The translations under genes were made by a program, and so were the position numbers. From NCBI RefSeq assembly GCF_025698545.1, contig NC_068565.1:3658001-3722000 (forward strand): a stretch of 64,000 nt of DNA. The letters are read 5' to 3'. Below the pieces are notes generated by a model. The model was not told where the DNA came from and ran no database searches. It saw only the letters and a list, made by a program, of their open reading frames with translations. Shown here in pieces: positions 1-11,897 of the stretch. This DNA comes from Gossypium raimondii (Eukaryota > Streptophyta > Magnoliopsida > Malvales > Malvaceae). The number at the start of each line of letters is the position of its first letter. Position 1 is the first letter of the stretch.

Positions 1-223
1 GATTGGTCTCCATCTCTTGTCTAATGACCTGTTTCAACTCAGCTGCATAAACCCATTTCTTTTCAGGCAATGCAAACTAAAACTTGGTTTTTAAAACTCA
101 CAATCCAATTCAAGCAATAAGATCTTCACCTCTAGAATCATGAGGAGCCTTTCGAGCAGCCCGTAGAGCTTGTCTATAAAGCTTCAGCACTCGAGCACGA
201 AGCAGGAAGCCCTGCAAATCCAT
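1..223 (-). CDS. LYR-motif (complex 1 LYR / LYRM2-like) protein, 5' part
   Basis: Exon 1 runs 223 to 130 and encodes 31 residues beginning MDLQGFLLRARVLKLYRQAL; the LYR tripeptide-type core is the segment around residues 14-17 (KLYR). A GT donor follows at 129. Exon 2 starts at 42 after an AG acceptor and encodes AELKQVIRQEMETN before leaving the window at base 1. The split codon (G|CT) joins in frame. LYR-family proteins are small mitochondrial factors that act with acyl carrier protein in respiratory complex or Fe-S assembly; that role is family knowledge. The short length of exon 1 and the R-rich helix fit the LYRM2-like plant members, which are about 80 residues. The 3' end lies outside the window, so integrity beyond residue 45 is unknown. 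No other gene is close on this side. Confidence 0.8.
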
Positions 224-1392
224 GGAGAGAACCACAACTGATTCTCTCCCTTCGAAAAGAAAACATTGCTTCAATATCTAATGTCCAATTTAAAAACTGA
301 GGGGAACAAGGTTTGGCTTCTTTGTAAATCGCCTAAAGATCAATTCATTTCCAAGGAAGAAAGTAGTGAATTTGTTTACAGAGCAAAGAATCAAACTCCT
401 CAGTCGAATAACTATTCAAGATTAAATAAATAAATAAAAATAGAAAATGAGAATAAATTTAGGGCAGTTTCTCTGAACATAAACATGAGAATAATCACAA
501 AACATGAAAATTCTTGAGGCTGCCCCATAAAAACTTAATCTAGGCCGGGTGAAATTGAATTCTCACGTCAATTTTTTTACTAAGCAAGAACTCATTTGGA
601 ACGGCCAATTCTTCAAGAACGATAAAAAGATCGTCTTTTCAAAAGGAAAAACACACACTTCATTAACATAAAAAATTGAAAATCTCATGGAATGTATAAT
701 TACCTTTCTGAGAACCTTGCAAGAGTAAGAAAATTTACTTGCAAAAAACCGAAAGGAATTATTTTAGGGTTTGATTTCTGCCGGCAACGGAACAAGAGCG
801 GCACTGCTTATAATAAACTTCGCTCTGTTCTCTCAAAGGCATTCTGGAAAACCCTAGATCGGCCTTTAGTATTTATAACCTGATTATTTAGCTCCTTTCC
901 CCTTTTTGTCCCTTGACTGCCCGTTGAACTTTTTCTTTTGAAATAATTTCACTAAACGTCCCCACACTATGGGGTCAGATTTTAAATTAGTCTCAACATT
1001 TTAAAATATTTTAATTGAGTCCAAATTATCATACTGTTCCAATCAAGTCCATACGGTAGCGATTCCATTTTCTGTTATATGTCTTTGGGGGAGATGTGTT
1101 ACCATCTAGTTGGTACACAAATTTTTTATACTTTATTATTATTTTTTCAGTAATCTTTTATTATTTTTTTATAAATAAATAGTTTATATGTTATAATTAA
1201 ATTACTTTTAAAATTTATAATTAATTAAAAACTATTTATTTGCATTAATTCTATTAAAATATTTTTAATTTTCTTTTTATAAAAAAACATAATACAATTA
1301 ATAATTTATATATTAATTTAAATTAAATTTCAAATTATTTATTAAAATATATTAATTTATTAATTTTATAAAAATTATTTTATGTGTTTATT
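224..1392. other. 5' leader/promoter of the LYR gene, then AT-rich spacer
   Basis: Immediately upstream (minus sense) of the LYR start codon. Bases 224-900 are of mixed composition and probably contain the 5' UTR and promoter. From about 900 to 1390 the sequence becomes AT-rich with no coding signal. No clear TATA box was assigned. Confidence 0.4.
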
Positions 1393-1403
1393 ATGAAAAA
1401 AGA

Positions 1404-1581
1404 ATAAAGGGGTCGATTGAGTCTTAGGTTGATTGACATGAGTTTTGTTGCCAATGTAGAAGGATGTGAGTTTGAGTGCACTGAAGCGTATTATCCTCCT
1501 TTTATGGGTTGGAGAGAGGCTATGAGTAGTTCTAAACATTATGTTAAAAATAGTATATATGATCAAAATTCAGAACCTATA
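1404..1581 (+). mobile_element. tRNA-derived SINE, copy 1
   Basis: Flanked by an 11-bp direct repeat ATGAAAAAAGA at 1393-1403 and 1582-1592, which is a target-site duplication. The body contains a box A-like stretch near the 5' end (TTAGGTTGATTGACATG) and a box B-like stretch (GTGAGTTTGAGTGCAC) about 35 bases further on, as expected for a pol III promoter of a tRNA-derived SINE. A second copy with its own, different target duplication lies at 42515-42661. The short ORF here is non-functional background. Confidence 0.7.
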
Positions 1582-1651
1582 ATGAAAAAAGAGAGATGTG
1601 TGGCATTGAGATTTTGATATGTCATTAATAAACATATAATAGAAAAATTAA

Positions 1652-2022
1652 GGGTGAACTCTAAAAATAGTCAAATCAGTTATGTCTTTAGTTCTATTTT
1701 GGTCATAACTTTAATTTTTTCGATTTAGTAACTCATATTTTCGAAATCAAATGTTTTACTTGCTCTTTCATTAGTTATCGTTAGATGAGTGAGGAAAAGG
1801 TGGTATGAAACTTTTTTATTGGTCTAATAACAAATTTAGCGCTCCAATATTTACACAAATCTAAAAGTTCAACAAATTTAATCCTTAATGTTTATGAAAT
1901 TTATCACTTTACTTCTAATTCTAAAAATTCAACGGGGGAGTGACTAAATCGAGAAACTTAATAGGTGGGAGACCAAAATAGAACTAAATACATAGCTGGA
2001 TGACTATTTTTGTAGTTTACTC
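1652..2022. mobile_element. MULE-type MITE with long terminal inverted repeats
   Basis: The first about 60 bases (starting GGGTGAACTC) are repeated in inverted form at the right end (ending GTAGTTTACTC). Both arms carry the shared core AAAAATAGTCA and, further in, TTTAGTTCTATTTTGGTC. The element is bracketed by a perfect 9-bp direct repeat AAAAATTAA (1643-1651 and 2023-2031); 9-bp duplications are typical of Mutator-like elements. The terminus matches that of the element at 10807-11225. No coding capacity. Confidence 0.8.
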
Positions 2023-2031
2023 AAAAATTAA

Positions 2032-2979
2032 TAAAATGGCTGATGGAAAAACATGATTAGAGGGATACTGATAATTTTGTAACTTAATTAAAACGTTTTA
2101 AATTTGAGACATCAATTTAGAATTTGAATATATCTTAGCAACATCTAGGGTAATTCGGTATTTTCTTTTTAATTTTAATTTTTAAAAACAGTCTAATTCT
2201 ATTTTTACTCTTAAACTATGTTAAAATTTGGGATTTAATTCCTTTACATTAATTTGGTTTAATTCGCTTTTTATGCTCAAATCGAAAACATACAAATAAA
2301 AAGAATGCATGTTTGAAAGTTGTTAGGACTTTGATATTACAGATTTTATATTATTTATTAAAATAAATTATAGGAAAGTTATTTCTCCTAATACACTTTT
2401 TACGAGTATCTCGATACTAATAAGTGTCAAGTTTAATATAAATTTTTTATCAATTAATTTCTTCAAGATCGAAAAGAGACAATGACAAATTTCGTTTTAT
2501 ATATAGACTCCTATTGATATCGAATTAGCTTACCATTTTGATTTTTTCCTCCCTTTCTTATTATATATATATAAATAACACAGAACTCTAACTATACTAT
2601 AATCTCTTTGTGAGTATATCTTCAAAGGAAAAACTCCTTAGAAAATTTGTTGAGAGCTTGACTCTATTTGTAGATGAAAGGTTGTGTATAAAAAGACTTG
2701 AAATGTTACGTGGAGTTGTTGCAAAATAGACCGAATAATAAAAATTAAATGAAAATGAATTTCCCTCAAAATAAAAATATGAAATATTTTGATTTTATTT
2801 GAAAAATAAATAGTTTCATTTCATCTTCCCTTTATTTTGTTTTGGATTGTATAGCATTTTAGGTGTTTTTTATGCCAATGTTTTTACCTATAAATAGAAC
2901 CAAACTCTTAACAATTTTTGAGGCTTTTAGGAGATTCTTCTATTAAAGGAATGACATAAGAAAGCTTATAGTTAAAGTT
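2032..2979. other. AT-rich intergenic spacer
   Basis: No ORF of note, no recognisable RNA gene, and no repeat structure that I can bound. It ends at the LINE target-site duplication. Confidence 0.4.
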
Positions 2980-3181
2980 TTGTGTTATACAATTTTCAAT
3001 AATACTAGGCTATATAAAAAAAAAGAGTTTGCCGTATTGGCACGGGATTCTGTCTGCCGTATTGGCACGTTTCTTTGTTCTTTGTTTCTGCATCTGAGAT
3101 TCTTCAATTCGTTAGTTGCAGATCTGTTTGTTTTATGGATTAAGTCGCTTTCTATTCGGCTGTAAAGGTGCAAAAGGTGAA

Positions 3182-4175
3182 ATGGAAGAAGCAATGGAGA
3201 ATTTGAATTTGATGGATGATGAGGAGGATGCTTTTCAAGAGGATGAAAGAGCGGTGGGTCGTGTTAATCAACTTTGCCTGGTGGGGCGGTGTCTAACAGA
3301 TAGTGTTGTTCACTTCCCGTCATTACGCAACACGTTGGCAGATCTTATTACGCAACACGTTGGCAGATCTTTGGCATCCAATAGGAGGGATTTGTATAAA
3401 GGAGATAGGAGAAAAACGGTATCTTTTCCAATTTTTTCATGAGATCGATATTGAAAGGGTTATTACGGGGACTCCATGGTTTTTTAATACTCATTTACTT
3501 ATTTTGCAAAAAGTACCTGCTGAAGGGAACCCAGCGGTGATGGAATTAAATCACTCGAAGTTTTGGATCCAAGTTCATGACTTACTGCCGGGATTGATGA
3601 GTGTTTCGATGGCCAAACAGTTTGGTGATTTCTGTGCCAGGTTTATTGAGTATGATGCGTCCATCCCGACTTTGGGAATTCAACATTATATGCGTATTCG
3701 TATCTGTTTAAATGTTGCTACCCCGCTGAAGCGAAAAAAGAAAGTTTTGATAGGGAAATCTATGGTGGTTTATGCTAGGTTTAAGTATGAGAAATTAAGT
3801 TTATTTTGCTTTATTTGCGGAAAACTGGGGCACGAGGAAAGTTACTGTCCTGTTAGACTGACTGTTGAACCATCAAAAATAGTCTTTGGCTGGGATCTAT
3901 GGTTGCGTGCAGTGGTTAGGCGTCGGAATATGGCGGTAAGCAGGTGGCTGCGAGCAATAGATGGATCTCTGTTTAGTGAGGAAAATTCAGCAGGTGTCAT
4001 GTATGGTAGTATAAGGGGTTTTGGTAGAAAATTGAATCCTAATCTAATCCCTTTAGGTCCTGATCCAATTCAAGGTGGTGGTAGAGTTGTTAAGAAGCGT
4101 GATGGGTGTATAGATAATTTGACTGCAAATGGGATCGTTCAGGGGGAAGGAGTTGGATTTAGAGGAGGAAAATGA
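3182..4175 (+). pseudogene. LINE ORF1 (DUF4283-like + CCHC zinc knuckle), frameshifted
   Basis: The start MEEAMENLNLMDDEED (3182) reads into an acidic N-terminus and a DUF4283-like region, then loses frame where a 25-bp segment (starting at 3324) is repeated in tandem at 3349. The reading frame resumes in a second frame (FFHEIDIERVITGTPWFF) and continues to a zinc knuckle of CX2CX4HX4C type (CFICGKLGHEESYC, about 3809-3850). It ends at a stop at 4173-4175. ORF1 proteins bind LINE RNA. Removal of one 25-bp copy would restore a single frame across the break, so the tandem duplication is the disabling lesion seen here. Otherwise the order of domains is as in plant L1 ORF1. Confidence 0.85.
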
Positions 4176-4307
4176 GCCATTAGAGTTGTCTGAGGGGAAA
4201 AAGCATTAGCGAATAGTGGAGAGATCACGCGTTCTGTGGGAATCTAATGAGGGATCTGGATCTATGAATGTTTCGGCTAGCTCTGAAAATCAGAGCAGCC
4301 GGGCTCG

Positions 4308-7300
4308 ATGAAAATCCTAAGTTGGAACGTTCGTGGTTTGGGGAGACCACGAACGATTATAAGGCTCAAAAACAAGTTAAGAGCAATTAATCCCCGAATT
4401 TTGTTTCTCATAGAGAAAAAATTATGTTCAAAGAAAATGGAGTTTGTAAGATTGAAGTGTGATTTTGAGAATGGCATCGATATTGGTGCAGTTGGTACGA
4501 AAGGGGGTCTGTCGTTGGGTTGGAAAGAAAATATGTTGGTCAAGCTTAAAAGTTTCTCTTCCTATCACATTGATGTTGAAGTTCATGATAATGAGTGTGG
4601 AAATATTTGGAGATTCACTGGTTTCTATGGACACCCAGATGAAAGACGCAGAGGTGATTCGTGGAATTTGCTACACCAGTTGCATCAAGATCAAGATCTG
4701 CCTTGGGTGGTGATGGGGGATTTCAACGAAATTATGGATTCCTTTGAGAAGAAGGGTGGTCGACTCAGACCATTTGGGCAGATGAGGGATTTTCGTGGGG
4801 TTCTTGAAGACTGTTGCCTTAATGATTTAGGTTTTGTTGGCAGATGGTTCACATGGGAACGAGGGCGATTTGCATCGACTAATATAAGGGAACGTCTGGA
4901 TCGTGGTGTTGCTTCACTGAATTGGATGAATACTTTTCCTGGGTATCGACTGGAACATTTGAGCCACTCGTTTTCTGACCATTGCCCTCTTCTTCTGGAT
5001 ACTCAAGAGGGAGTAGGGAACCATCAGAACAAGTATGAGAAGTCTTTTCGATTTGAGGCCAAGTGGTGTTTAGAGGGCTCGTTTGAAGGTATGATTAGGA
5101 GATGGTGGGAAGAGGAATCTGGAGGTGTACTGAGTAAGTTGAAGAAAATGGGTTATCAATTACTAAAGTGGGGCAAGGAGAATAGTGTTGAGGAATGAAG
5201 GAATCGACTCTGTTTAGAAGATTGACTAATGAATCTTTACAATCAAGATCCGTCAGATGAAGTTCTAGCTGAGATTATGGAGGTCCAATTGAGGCTTAAT
5301 TTGGAAGCTGACAAAGAGGAATTATTTTGGGAGCAGCGTGCGCGAGTGAATTGGCTAAAGAATGGGGATCGTAATACCAGCTTTTTTCACAAGGTAGCTG
5401 TCCAACGTCACTATCGTTGTAGAGTTTTTGAACTGGAAGATGGAGTTGGAAGAAGTACTAATTCCACTGAGGAGTTCCTCCAAATAGCTACTGACTATTT
5501 TGGTAAGCTTTTTACTGCTTCAGAGTCAGGCTCGAATGAGCATTTGCTTAGCTTAGTTGAGGAAAAAGTTACTTGTAGTATGAACGAAAGGCTCTTAAGA
5601 CAATTCACGGAGGAGGACATTGCATGTGCAGTTAAATCCTTGGCGCCTTTGAAAGCCCCTAGGTTAGATGGGTTTCCGGCCCTCTTCTTTTAGCGTTATT
5701 GGCATATTGTTGGGCCTGAGGTTACACATTTTTGTTTATCCGTTTTACAGGGACAAGAGGATTTGAGTGCTATTAATAAAACGCGCCTTATCCTGATTCC
5801 AAAGGTTGGAAAATCGAGTAATATGACTCATTTTAGGCCTATCAGCCTTTGTAATGTCATTTACAAAATTATAGCAAAGGTATTGGTATTGAGGATGAGC
5901 GAGATACTGGGGACTTGTATTAATGAAGCTCAAGGGGCCTCTATTCCAGGTAGGCTTATCTCTGATAATGTGCTGATTGCTTATGAGATACTTCATTCCC
6001 TAAAAATGAAGAAGAGAGGTAAGAAAGGTAATTTTGCGCTTAAGCTTGATATGAGTAAAGTAAATGATCGTGTGGAATGTGATTTTTTGCCAGGTATGAT
6101 GAGGCACCTGGGTTTTCATGAGGATTGGATTGTTCTTATCATGTGTTGTGTATGCTTTGTCACGTACTCTGTTAGTCTCAATGGAGCTAGCGGGGATTGG
6201 TTTACACCATCGAGAGGACTCAGACAAGGAGACCCTCTCAGTTCTTATTTATTCTTGATTTGTGTTGAAGGGTTTTCGCTGCTCATTCAGGAAGCTAAAA
6301 CTAAAGAGATGATGATGGGGGCACCTATAGGTAGAGAGAAGTTTTCGGTCAACCATTTATTTTTTGCAGATGATTGTGTTCTTTTTGGTGATGCCTCTCG
6401 TGAAGGAGCAGAAGTAGTTCGGGCCATTATTCATGAATATGAAATGGTCTCAGGGCAAAGAGTGAATTTTGAAAAATCCCACATTTATTTCGGTGCAAAT
6501 GTCGACTCTAGTGTTCAGGAGGATATCGTTAATCTATTTGGGGTACGTCTCGCCTCAAATCCTGAAAAGTATCTTGGTTTGCCTTTGATGGTGGGTAGAA
6601 GGAAAAAGTGGGCTTTTGCTCATTTTGTGGACCGATTCAGAAAACGGGTGGAGGGGTGGAGTATGCGTTATCTGTCTATGGGGGCAAAGAGGTTTTCATC
6701 AAATCAGTTTTACAGGCTACTTCAATTTATGCTATATAGTGTTTTTTATTGCCAAAATCATTATGTAAAACATTGGAAGGAGTAATGAATCGATTCTGGT
6801 GGACGAATAACAAAACATCGAAGGGGATTCATTGGAGTTCGTGGGATGTTCTGTGTAAACCGAAGTGCTTTGGCGGAATGGGGTTTAAAAATTTATTCTT
6901 GTTTAATAAGGCCCTTTTAGCGAAGCAGGTGTGGCGTATTTTAACTCAGCCCCATTGTTTATTAGCCAAGGTTTTAAAAGCCCGTTATTTCCCTCTTTCT
7001 ACTATACTAACAGCAAAGGTTGGTTCTTACCCTTCATTTACCTGGAGGAGTATTTGTAGTGCGCGAGACCTGATCAGTGATGGAATCTTGTGGCGTGTGG
7101 GTAATGGTACAAGTATCAACATTTGGAATGATCCCTGGCTGCTTGGAAGGGAGAACAACAGAATCCCGGTTAATGAAATTAAGCCTCATTGGTCAACGGT
7201 GAATCAGTTAATGAATGAAGTAGATAGTACCTGGAATAGAGAGTTGATTCACAATCTAGTGGATGATGTCACTGCTAATCGAATCTTTGCCATTCCCATA

Positions 7301-8416
7301 TCTGAAAGCCGACCAGAGGATATGGTGGTATGGAAGTATGAAGGCTCAGGTGAGTATACTGTTAGGAGTGGGTATCGAGTTCTCATTACAGATTATTTAC
7401 AGAGCAATATACACATGTCTTCTACAAATGAAGAATATAACAATTTTTACATAGATCTATGGGCTTTGCATATTCCAGAGAAAATAAAAATACATGTCTG
7501 GAGATTGTTCAATAACATGGTGCCTCACTATGAGAACTTGGCAAGCCGAACGCTGTGTGAGGAGGCTGTGTGCCCACTGTGCAAGGAAGATTTGGAAACT
7601 ACAGAGCATTTGTTGGGGTTTTGTAGGGTCCTTCAAACTATATGGACATCGTTGCAGGTTCAAACCCCCCCTTTGGACGCTTCTCTGGATTATAAGGCTA
7701 ATTTTGTTAAAACATATCTTGAAGCAGAAGGTCGACAAAAAAGGTTTATTGCTTTATCTCTTTGGTGTTTATGGTTTCACAGAAATAATTTGATTCATGA
7801 GGGGACTAAGTTCTCTGTGCCACACCTATTGGGGTTTATCAGGGGCTATGAGCGAGATCTATGGCTTATTCGTGAGAATCTATGTGTTTCTACTGCTTTT
7901 ATGAGAAATGAAGTCTGGAGGCCTCCTGACTATGGTTTAATTAAATTTAATTTTTATGCGTCGTTTATTCCAGGAAATAATTTTGCGATAATTGCAATCT
8001 TAGCCAGAAATCACAAAGGGGAAGTTATAGAAGCAGTCACTTATCTGGTGGAAGATGTGGACGACGCTTTCGTGGCGGAAGCACGTGCTTGTAAAAGAGC
8101 GCTGATCCTCGCAAAATTGAAGGGCTTTTGACGGTTGATTGTGGAAGGGGACTCTCTAATAGTTATTAAAAAACTGACCAAAAATGAGGAAGATAGATCG
8201 ATTATTAGGCCGATTGTTCATAATATTCATAGATTGCGCCAGGGCTTTGATGAAGTCTCTTACCAGTTTGTGAACCATCCGCTTAATGCTGCAGCCCATA
8301 TTTTGGCAGTGGAAGGTCGGCATCGGAAAGTGTGTGGGGCCTGGGTTGATGAAATACCGAAGACTGTGCGTTTGGTGGTGGAGGAAGATTGGTTGCGATG
8401 GTGCCAACGGATCTAA
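4308..8416 (+). pseudogene. LINE ORF2: endonuclease, reverse transcriptase, RNase H; multiply disrupted
   Basis: Starts MKILSWNVRGLG, the plant L1 endonuclease N-terminus; the VMGDFNE and SDHCPLL endonuclease motifs are visible. A frameshift and stops fall near 5198-5225, a TAG stop at about 5691 (after FPALFF), a frameshift near 6740-6785 and a TGA at 8129. The RT region includes LILIPKV, RPISLCNVIYKI, RGLRQGDPLSSYLF and the catalytic FADD (about 6367). The motif KLDMSKVNDRVE has N where the family usually has Y. The zinc-binding RT domain follows (CPLCKEDLETTEHLLGFC, about 7570). A tRNase H-like part ends at 8416. It is a dead copy of the LINE polyprotein. Confidence 0.9.
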
Positions 8417-8774
8417 GGTCCATATGTTCGCTTTGAGTTAGAAAAGGTTCATTGAATCTCTAATTTTGTCTGCAAAGTGCTGCTGGCTTTCGAACTCTGA
8501 TTGATAATACCGAAGGAAATGAAGCCTGTTGTGGCTGATAATGGAGATTGAAAAGTTTTGTTGCAGGCTTACGCGTCTTCTGCTTATTAATGTTTCGTTA
8601 CTTTTTAGGCTTAGTTTTAAATTTTCTTTTATGTTGGACAGCTGTGATTTTCTTTGCTGTATTTTTGTCTGTTTTTGTGAACTTTTAGCTACTCTTTTGA
8701 GCCTGTTAATGCTAATATCAGTCATTTTATCAAAAAAAAAGTGTTGTGTTATACAAGGATGGATTTAGGGGTGA

Positions 8775-9345
8775 TCAATTTGATATAATTATTTTTGTTA
8801 TGAATTCTCAGTTACATGAAATGAATTCGCACTTCAGTGATAATGTAGTAGAGCTGCTAGCACTTGGCTCTGCTTCGGACTCATAATATGAATTTAAAAT
8901 TTTTTAGGTTGAAGGTATTTGCAAGCTAGTGAATAACATTTATCTAAATGATTTTACAAAGCTAGAAATGCAACATATGAAGATTCAATTGAAGTACTTT
9001 GAAGTTGATGCTCATAAGAGCTTAGAGTTGAAGAAAGTGTTAATGATCATAAAGTTGTATCAAGTGTTAGCAAGGATAAAGAAATTAGAGATTTATCTTC
9101 TTGTTGCTAGAATTATTCATCTTGTGCTAACTCTTCTAGTGCCTATTGTAATAATAGAACAAGTATTTTCAACCATGAAAATCGTGAAGACGCCTTTAAA
9201 TAAAATAGAGGATGATTTTCTTTCTTACTTGGTGGCATAAATGGAGAAAGATATAGCTTGACAATTTTCAACAGATTCCCCCATTGATGATTTTGACTTA
9301 ATGGAAAATCAGAAAGTACAATTTAAGATCAATTTTAAGAGATAG
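8775..9345 (+). pseudogene. hAT transposase C-terminal relic (hATC dimerisation region)
   Basis: Reading across two frames gives FVMNSQLHEMNSHF, then ICKLVNNIYLNDFTKLEMQ, LKYFEVDAHKSLELKKVL, and finally the hATC-like block TLLVPIVIIEQVFSTMKIVK followed by IEDDFLSYLVA and a stop at 9238-9240. Downstream bases still encode KDIA and DDFDLMEN-like residues. This is the C-terminus of the plant hAT transposase family often annotated as zinc finger MYM-type 1-like. N-terminal DDE parts are absent. The last part is repeated, more decayed, at 14205-14405 and 27310-27525 upstream of D2A and D2B, so the relic marks a duplicated defensin block. It begins just after the LINE. Confidence 0.75.
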
Positions 9346-10797
9346 TGTTTTAGTTACTTCAATTTATGTTTTCTTTGTAAGTAGATTATATTAACATTTG
9401 AATCAAATCCTAGATCCACCCTATTGGTTTTTTTAATAAAATATCCATCCCTATTGTCATATACACATATATATATATATATATATAAAATAAGAAAGAA
9501 ACAAAAGAAAAGGAAAGGAAAGGAAAAAAGTTTAAAAATAGTCAAAACTAAATTTGACATTAATAGAGTCAAGTCCATTTAAATAAATAAAACAAAACTT
9601 GAAACCTTAAAACCCCAGATACTAAGGTCTAAATTTAAACTTGTCAATTGACATTCTCTTTTTTATTGAGGAATTTAATAATTAAAACCTATATTGAACT
9701 TGACGCCCATGAATATTGAGTTACTTCAAAATTAAAGGATTTGTTTTTCATAAACTTAATTTGGGAAATAATAAAAATTTCCCTATATTCAAGTAAAAAA
9801 AAGCTTGAATAACTATTATCAAATTAAGAAAATTACAAACCATAATGGACTAATAATTGATATGTTTTTAACTTAAAATGGAATAGATCTAGATAGAAAT
9901 CACATATATTGAGATTTAAATCAAAATAAATTAAAAAAGTTCAAAAAATTTACATAAGATAAGACTCGAAATTAGACCATCAGATTTTTACAACGTCAAC
10001 CTTACCAACGTAGTCAGACCAGACCTTATTGGCAAAATGATAATACTATTAGTGGGTTATTAAAAAAAAAAACTAGTTCAACATTGTTAAATAGTTATTT
10101 ATTAATTTGGAAATAATAATTACATTATAAATGTGATGATGAAATTAAGTTAAGTTGAAGTAAATAAATTAAATATAACTTTATAAGTAAATTAAGAGAA
10201 AAGGTTTTATTCAATGAGTGTATATAATCATCATTTCGCCAAGTTATATATTTATATGCAAATTAATTAATTACTCAGGTTAACAAAATTTATTTCCTCT
10301 TAAGAAGTAACAATCCATAGTTTTTTTTTACTTTTAAATATTTTTAAGTAAATGTTGATGTGGCATGCCATATTAGCATATTTGTCACGTGGCATGTCAC
10401 ATGTAAGTTTCACAATACTTTTGTTAGTCATTTTAATGTTAGTTAATGATTAACGACAATTTTCATTAACTAAAAAGTTTAATTAATTTTTGTCACTTAG
10501 AACTCAATTACCTACACTTGTTCCCTAAAAATTCAATTAATTTCATTTATCTTTTACTAAGAGCTTTTAAACCACTCTACCTTACTTTAAAAAGTTCATA
10601 TCATCCATTATTATTTTCTAGTTTTTAAGCTTTCGAGCCATAAGTAATTATAAATCATACTCATTTGATTAACAAAATTTCAACTTCATTTTTTTCCATC
10701 TTCCTAAAATAATAAAATAGCAAAAGGATTTTATTGCAATATCTAGTAATATATTTTAACTTGAATTGTGTAAAATATCAAAAATGTTAATTGAGCA
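9346..10797. other. AT-rich spacer, upstream half shared with the D2 upstream region
   Basis: The part to about 9960 matches the stretch 14400-15010 upstream of D2A in order and sequence (for example the AAATAAATAAAACAAAACTT block), showing common descent. The rest is AT-rich without coding signal. A short TA dinucleotide run lies near 9465-9487. Confidence 0.5.
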
Positions 10798-10806
10798 TTT
10801 TATTAA

Positions 10807-11225
10807 GGGTAAACTAAATAAAAATAGTCACTTTTGTTTGTCTTAGATTACATTTTGGTTACTTATGTTATTGTTTTGTTACAAAGTGGTCACTTTACCG
10901 CTAAACTCCGTTACCTTCCTAACGACGGTCCTATGTAGCAGTCCAAATGGGTTTTAAATGCCAACTTGGATGTCCTACGTGGCAGTACAAATTAAACTGA
11001 TTTAATTAAAGATCTATTTTCATTCCAACAACTGGACATCCAAGTTAGCATTAAAAAACCATTTGGACTGCCACGTAGGAGTGTCGTTACAGAGGTAACG
11101 GGGTTTAACAATAGAGTGACCATTTCGTAACAAAATGATAACGTGACTAAAACATAACATTTCAAACATAAGTGACTAAAATGTAATCTGAGACAAACAA
11201 AAGTGACTATTTTTATAGTTTACCC
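10807..11225. mobile_element. MULE-type fold-back MITE upstream of D1
   Basis: Almost the whole element is an inverted repeat with arms of about 200 bases (GGGTAAACTA at the left, TAGTTTACCC at the right; AAAAATAGTCAC near each end). The transcript would fold into a long hairpin. It is bracketed by a perfect 9-bp direct repeat TTTTATTAA (10798-10806 and 11226-11234), the size made by Mutator-like transposases. It lies about 200 bases upstream of the D1 TATA box and has no counterpart upstream of D2A or D2B. Confidence 0.9.
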
Positions 11226-11420
11226 TTTTATTAATAAATATAAAAAGAAATCATCATCACAAATTTTCTTTTCTATTTATAAACATTTACAAAAGCGAAA
11301 AAAAATGCTACAAATCACTCTGAGTGGTTATAATATGAATAGATATGATTTAAGTGATTTTTGAAAACAACACATGTGGGTTGATCCCTTTTTCTCTACA
11401 ACTAATTCAACACTATCCCT

Positions 11421-11428
11421 TATATAAA
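11421..11428 (+). promoter_or_regulatory. TATA box of D1
   Basis: TATATAAA, 97 bases upstream of the D1 start codon. The same octamer stands at equivalent places before the other defensin loci (15047, 28156, 23848, 36132, 40288, 46479), followed by a pyrimidine-rich CTCTCT leader. Confidence 0.75.
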
Positions 11429-11524
11429 GGCATCACAATGTTGTGGTTTCATTGCATCAACAACTCTCTGTCTCTCTCTGTCAATAAGTCTTGCTCATTA
11501 ATAAGTTCTATAATAAAGTTCCAA

Positions 11525-11897
11525 ATGGATCGTTCCTCTCTTTCAGTCTCAGTTACTTTCTTTCTTCTGCTGATTCTTTTAACCACAGGTTTTTCTTTAA
11601 CCCTTTTATTAATTTTTTGATTCGTCAAGAATTTAAGATTTCATAAAATGTATTTTCGTATTTAACATGTTCTTTGATTTTCTTGCATTTATTTATTATG
11701 ATGCAATCGTGTGAAACGAAATAGAGATGGGACCTATGTCAGCGGAGGCTAAAACATGTGAGACTCAAAGCGGTAAATTCAAGGGGATGTGCATGAGTTC
11801 TACCAACTGTGCTAGTGTTTGCAAATCAGAGCCTGGTTTTGACGGTGGACATTGCCAAGGTTTTCGTCGTCAATGCGTTTGCACTAAGCCTTGTTAA
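11525..11897 (+). CDS. D1, plant defensin (gamma-thionin family), intact
   Basis: Exon 1 is 11525-11588 ([16 protein letters not shown]...), a hydrophobic signal peptide; the intron is 11589-11724 with GT and AG borders; exon 2 is 11725-11897, stop TAA. The product is 78 residues. The mature part begins about [10 protein letters not shown] and has all eight cysteines, in the order and spacing of plant defensins (four disulfides, cysteine-stabilised alpha-beta fold), with GGHC and a C-terminal CVCTKPC. The intron interrupts the signal region just before EMGPM, as in plant defensin genes generally. Such peptides are secreted and usually antifungal or otherwise defence-related; activity of this one is not shown by sequence. 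TATA box at 11421. Confidence 0.93.

Larger units (their letters stand above)
2993..8743 (+). mobile_element. L1-type non-LTR retrotransposon (LINE), nearly full length, inactive
   Basis: Two ORFs in LINE order (ORF1 with zinc knuckle; ORF2 with endonuclease, reverse transcriptase, zinc-binding RT domain and RNase H). The 3' end is A-rich (run of nine A at 8732-8740). The same 13 bases, TTGTGTTATACAA, occur at 2980-2992 and 8744-8756 and are the target-site duplication. Both ORFs carry stops or frameshifts, so it is not autonomous now. The perfect target duplication suggests insertion was not very ancient. Confidence 0.9.

Noticed and set aside
1417..1617. ORF of 66 residues on the plus strand
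   Set aside because: It lies across the SINE-like element and its flank; a second SINE copy lacks the ORF, so it is chance.
2330..2970. Possible LTR-like stretch with TATA-like and polypurine motifs
   Set aside because: No paired copy, no terminal inverted dinucleotides or target duplication could be placed.
9354..9578. ORF with a hydrophobic Phe-rich stretch, minus strand
   Set aside because: Antisense to low-complexity A/G and TA repeats; composition artefact.
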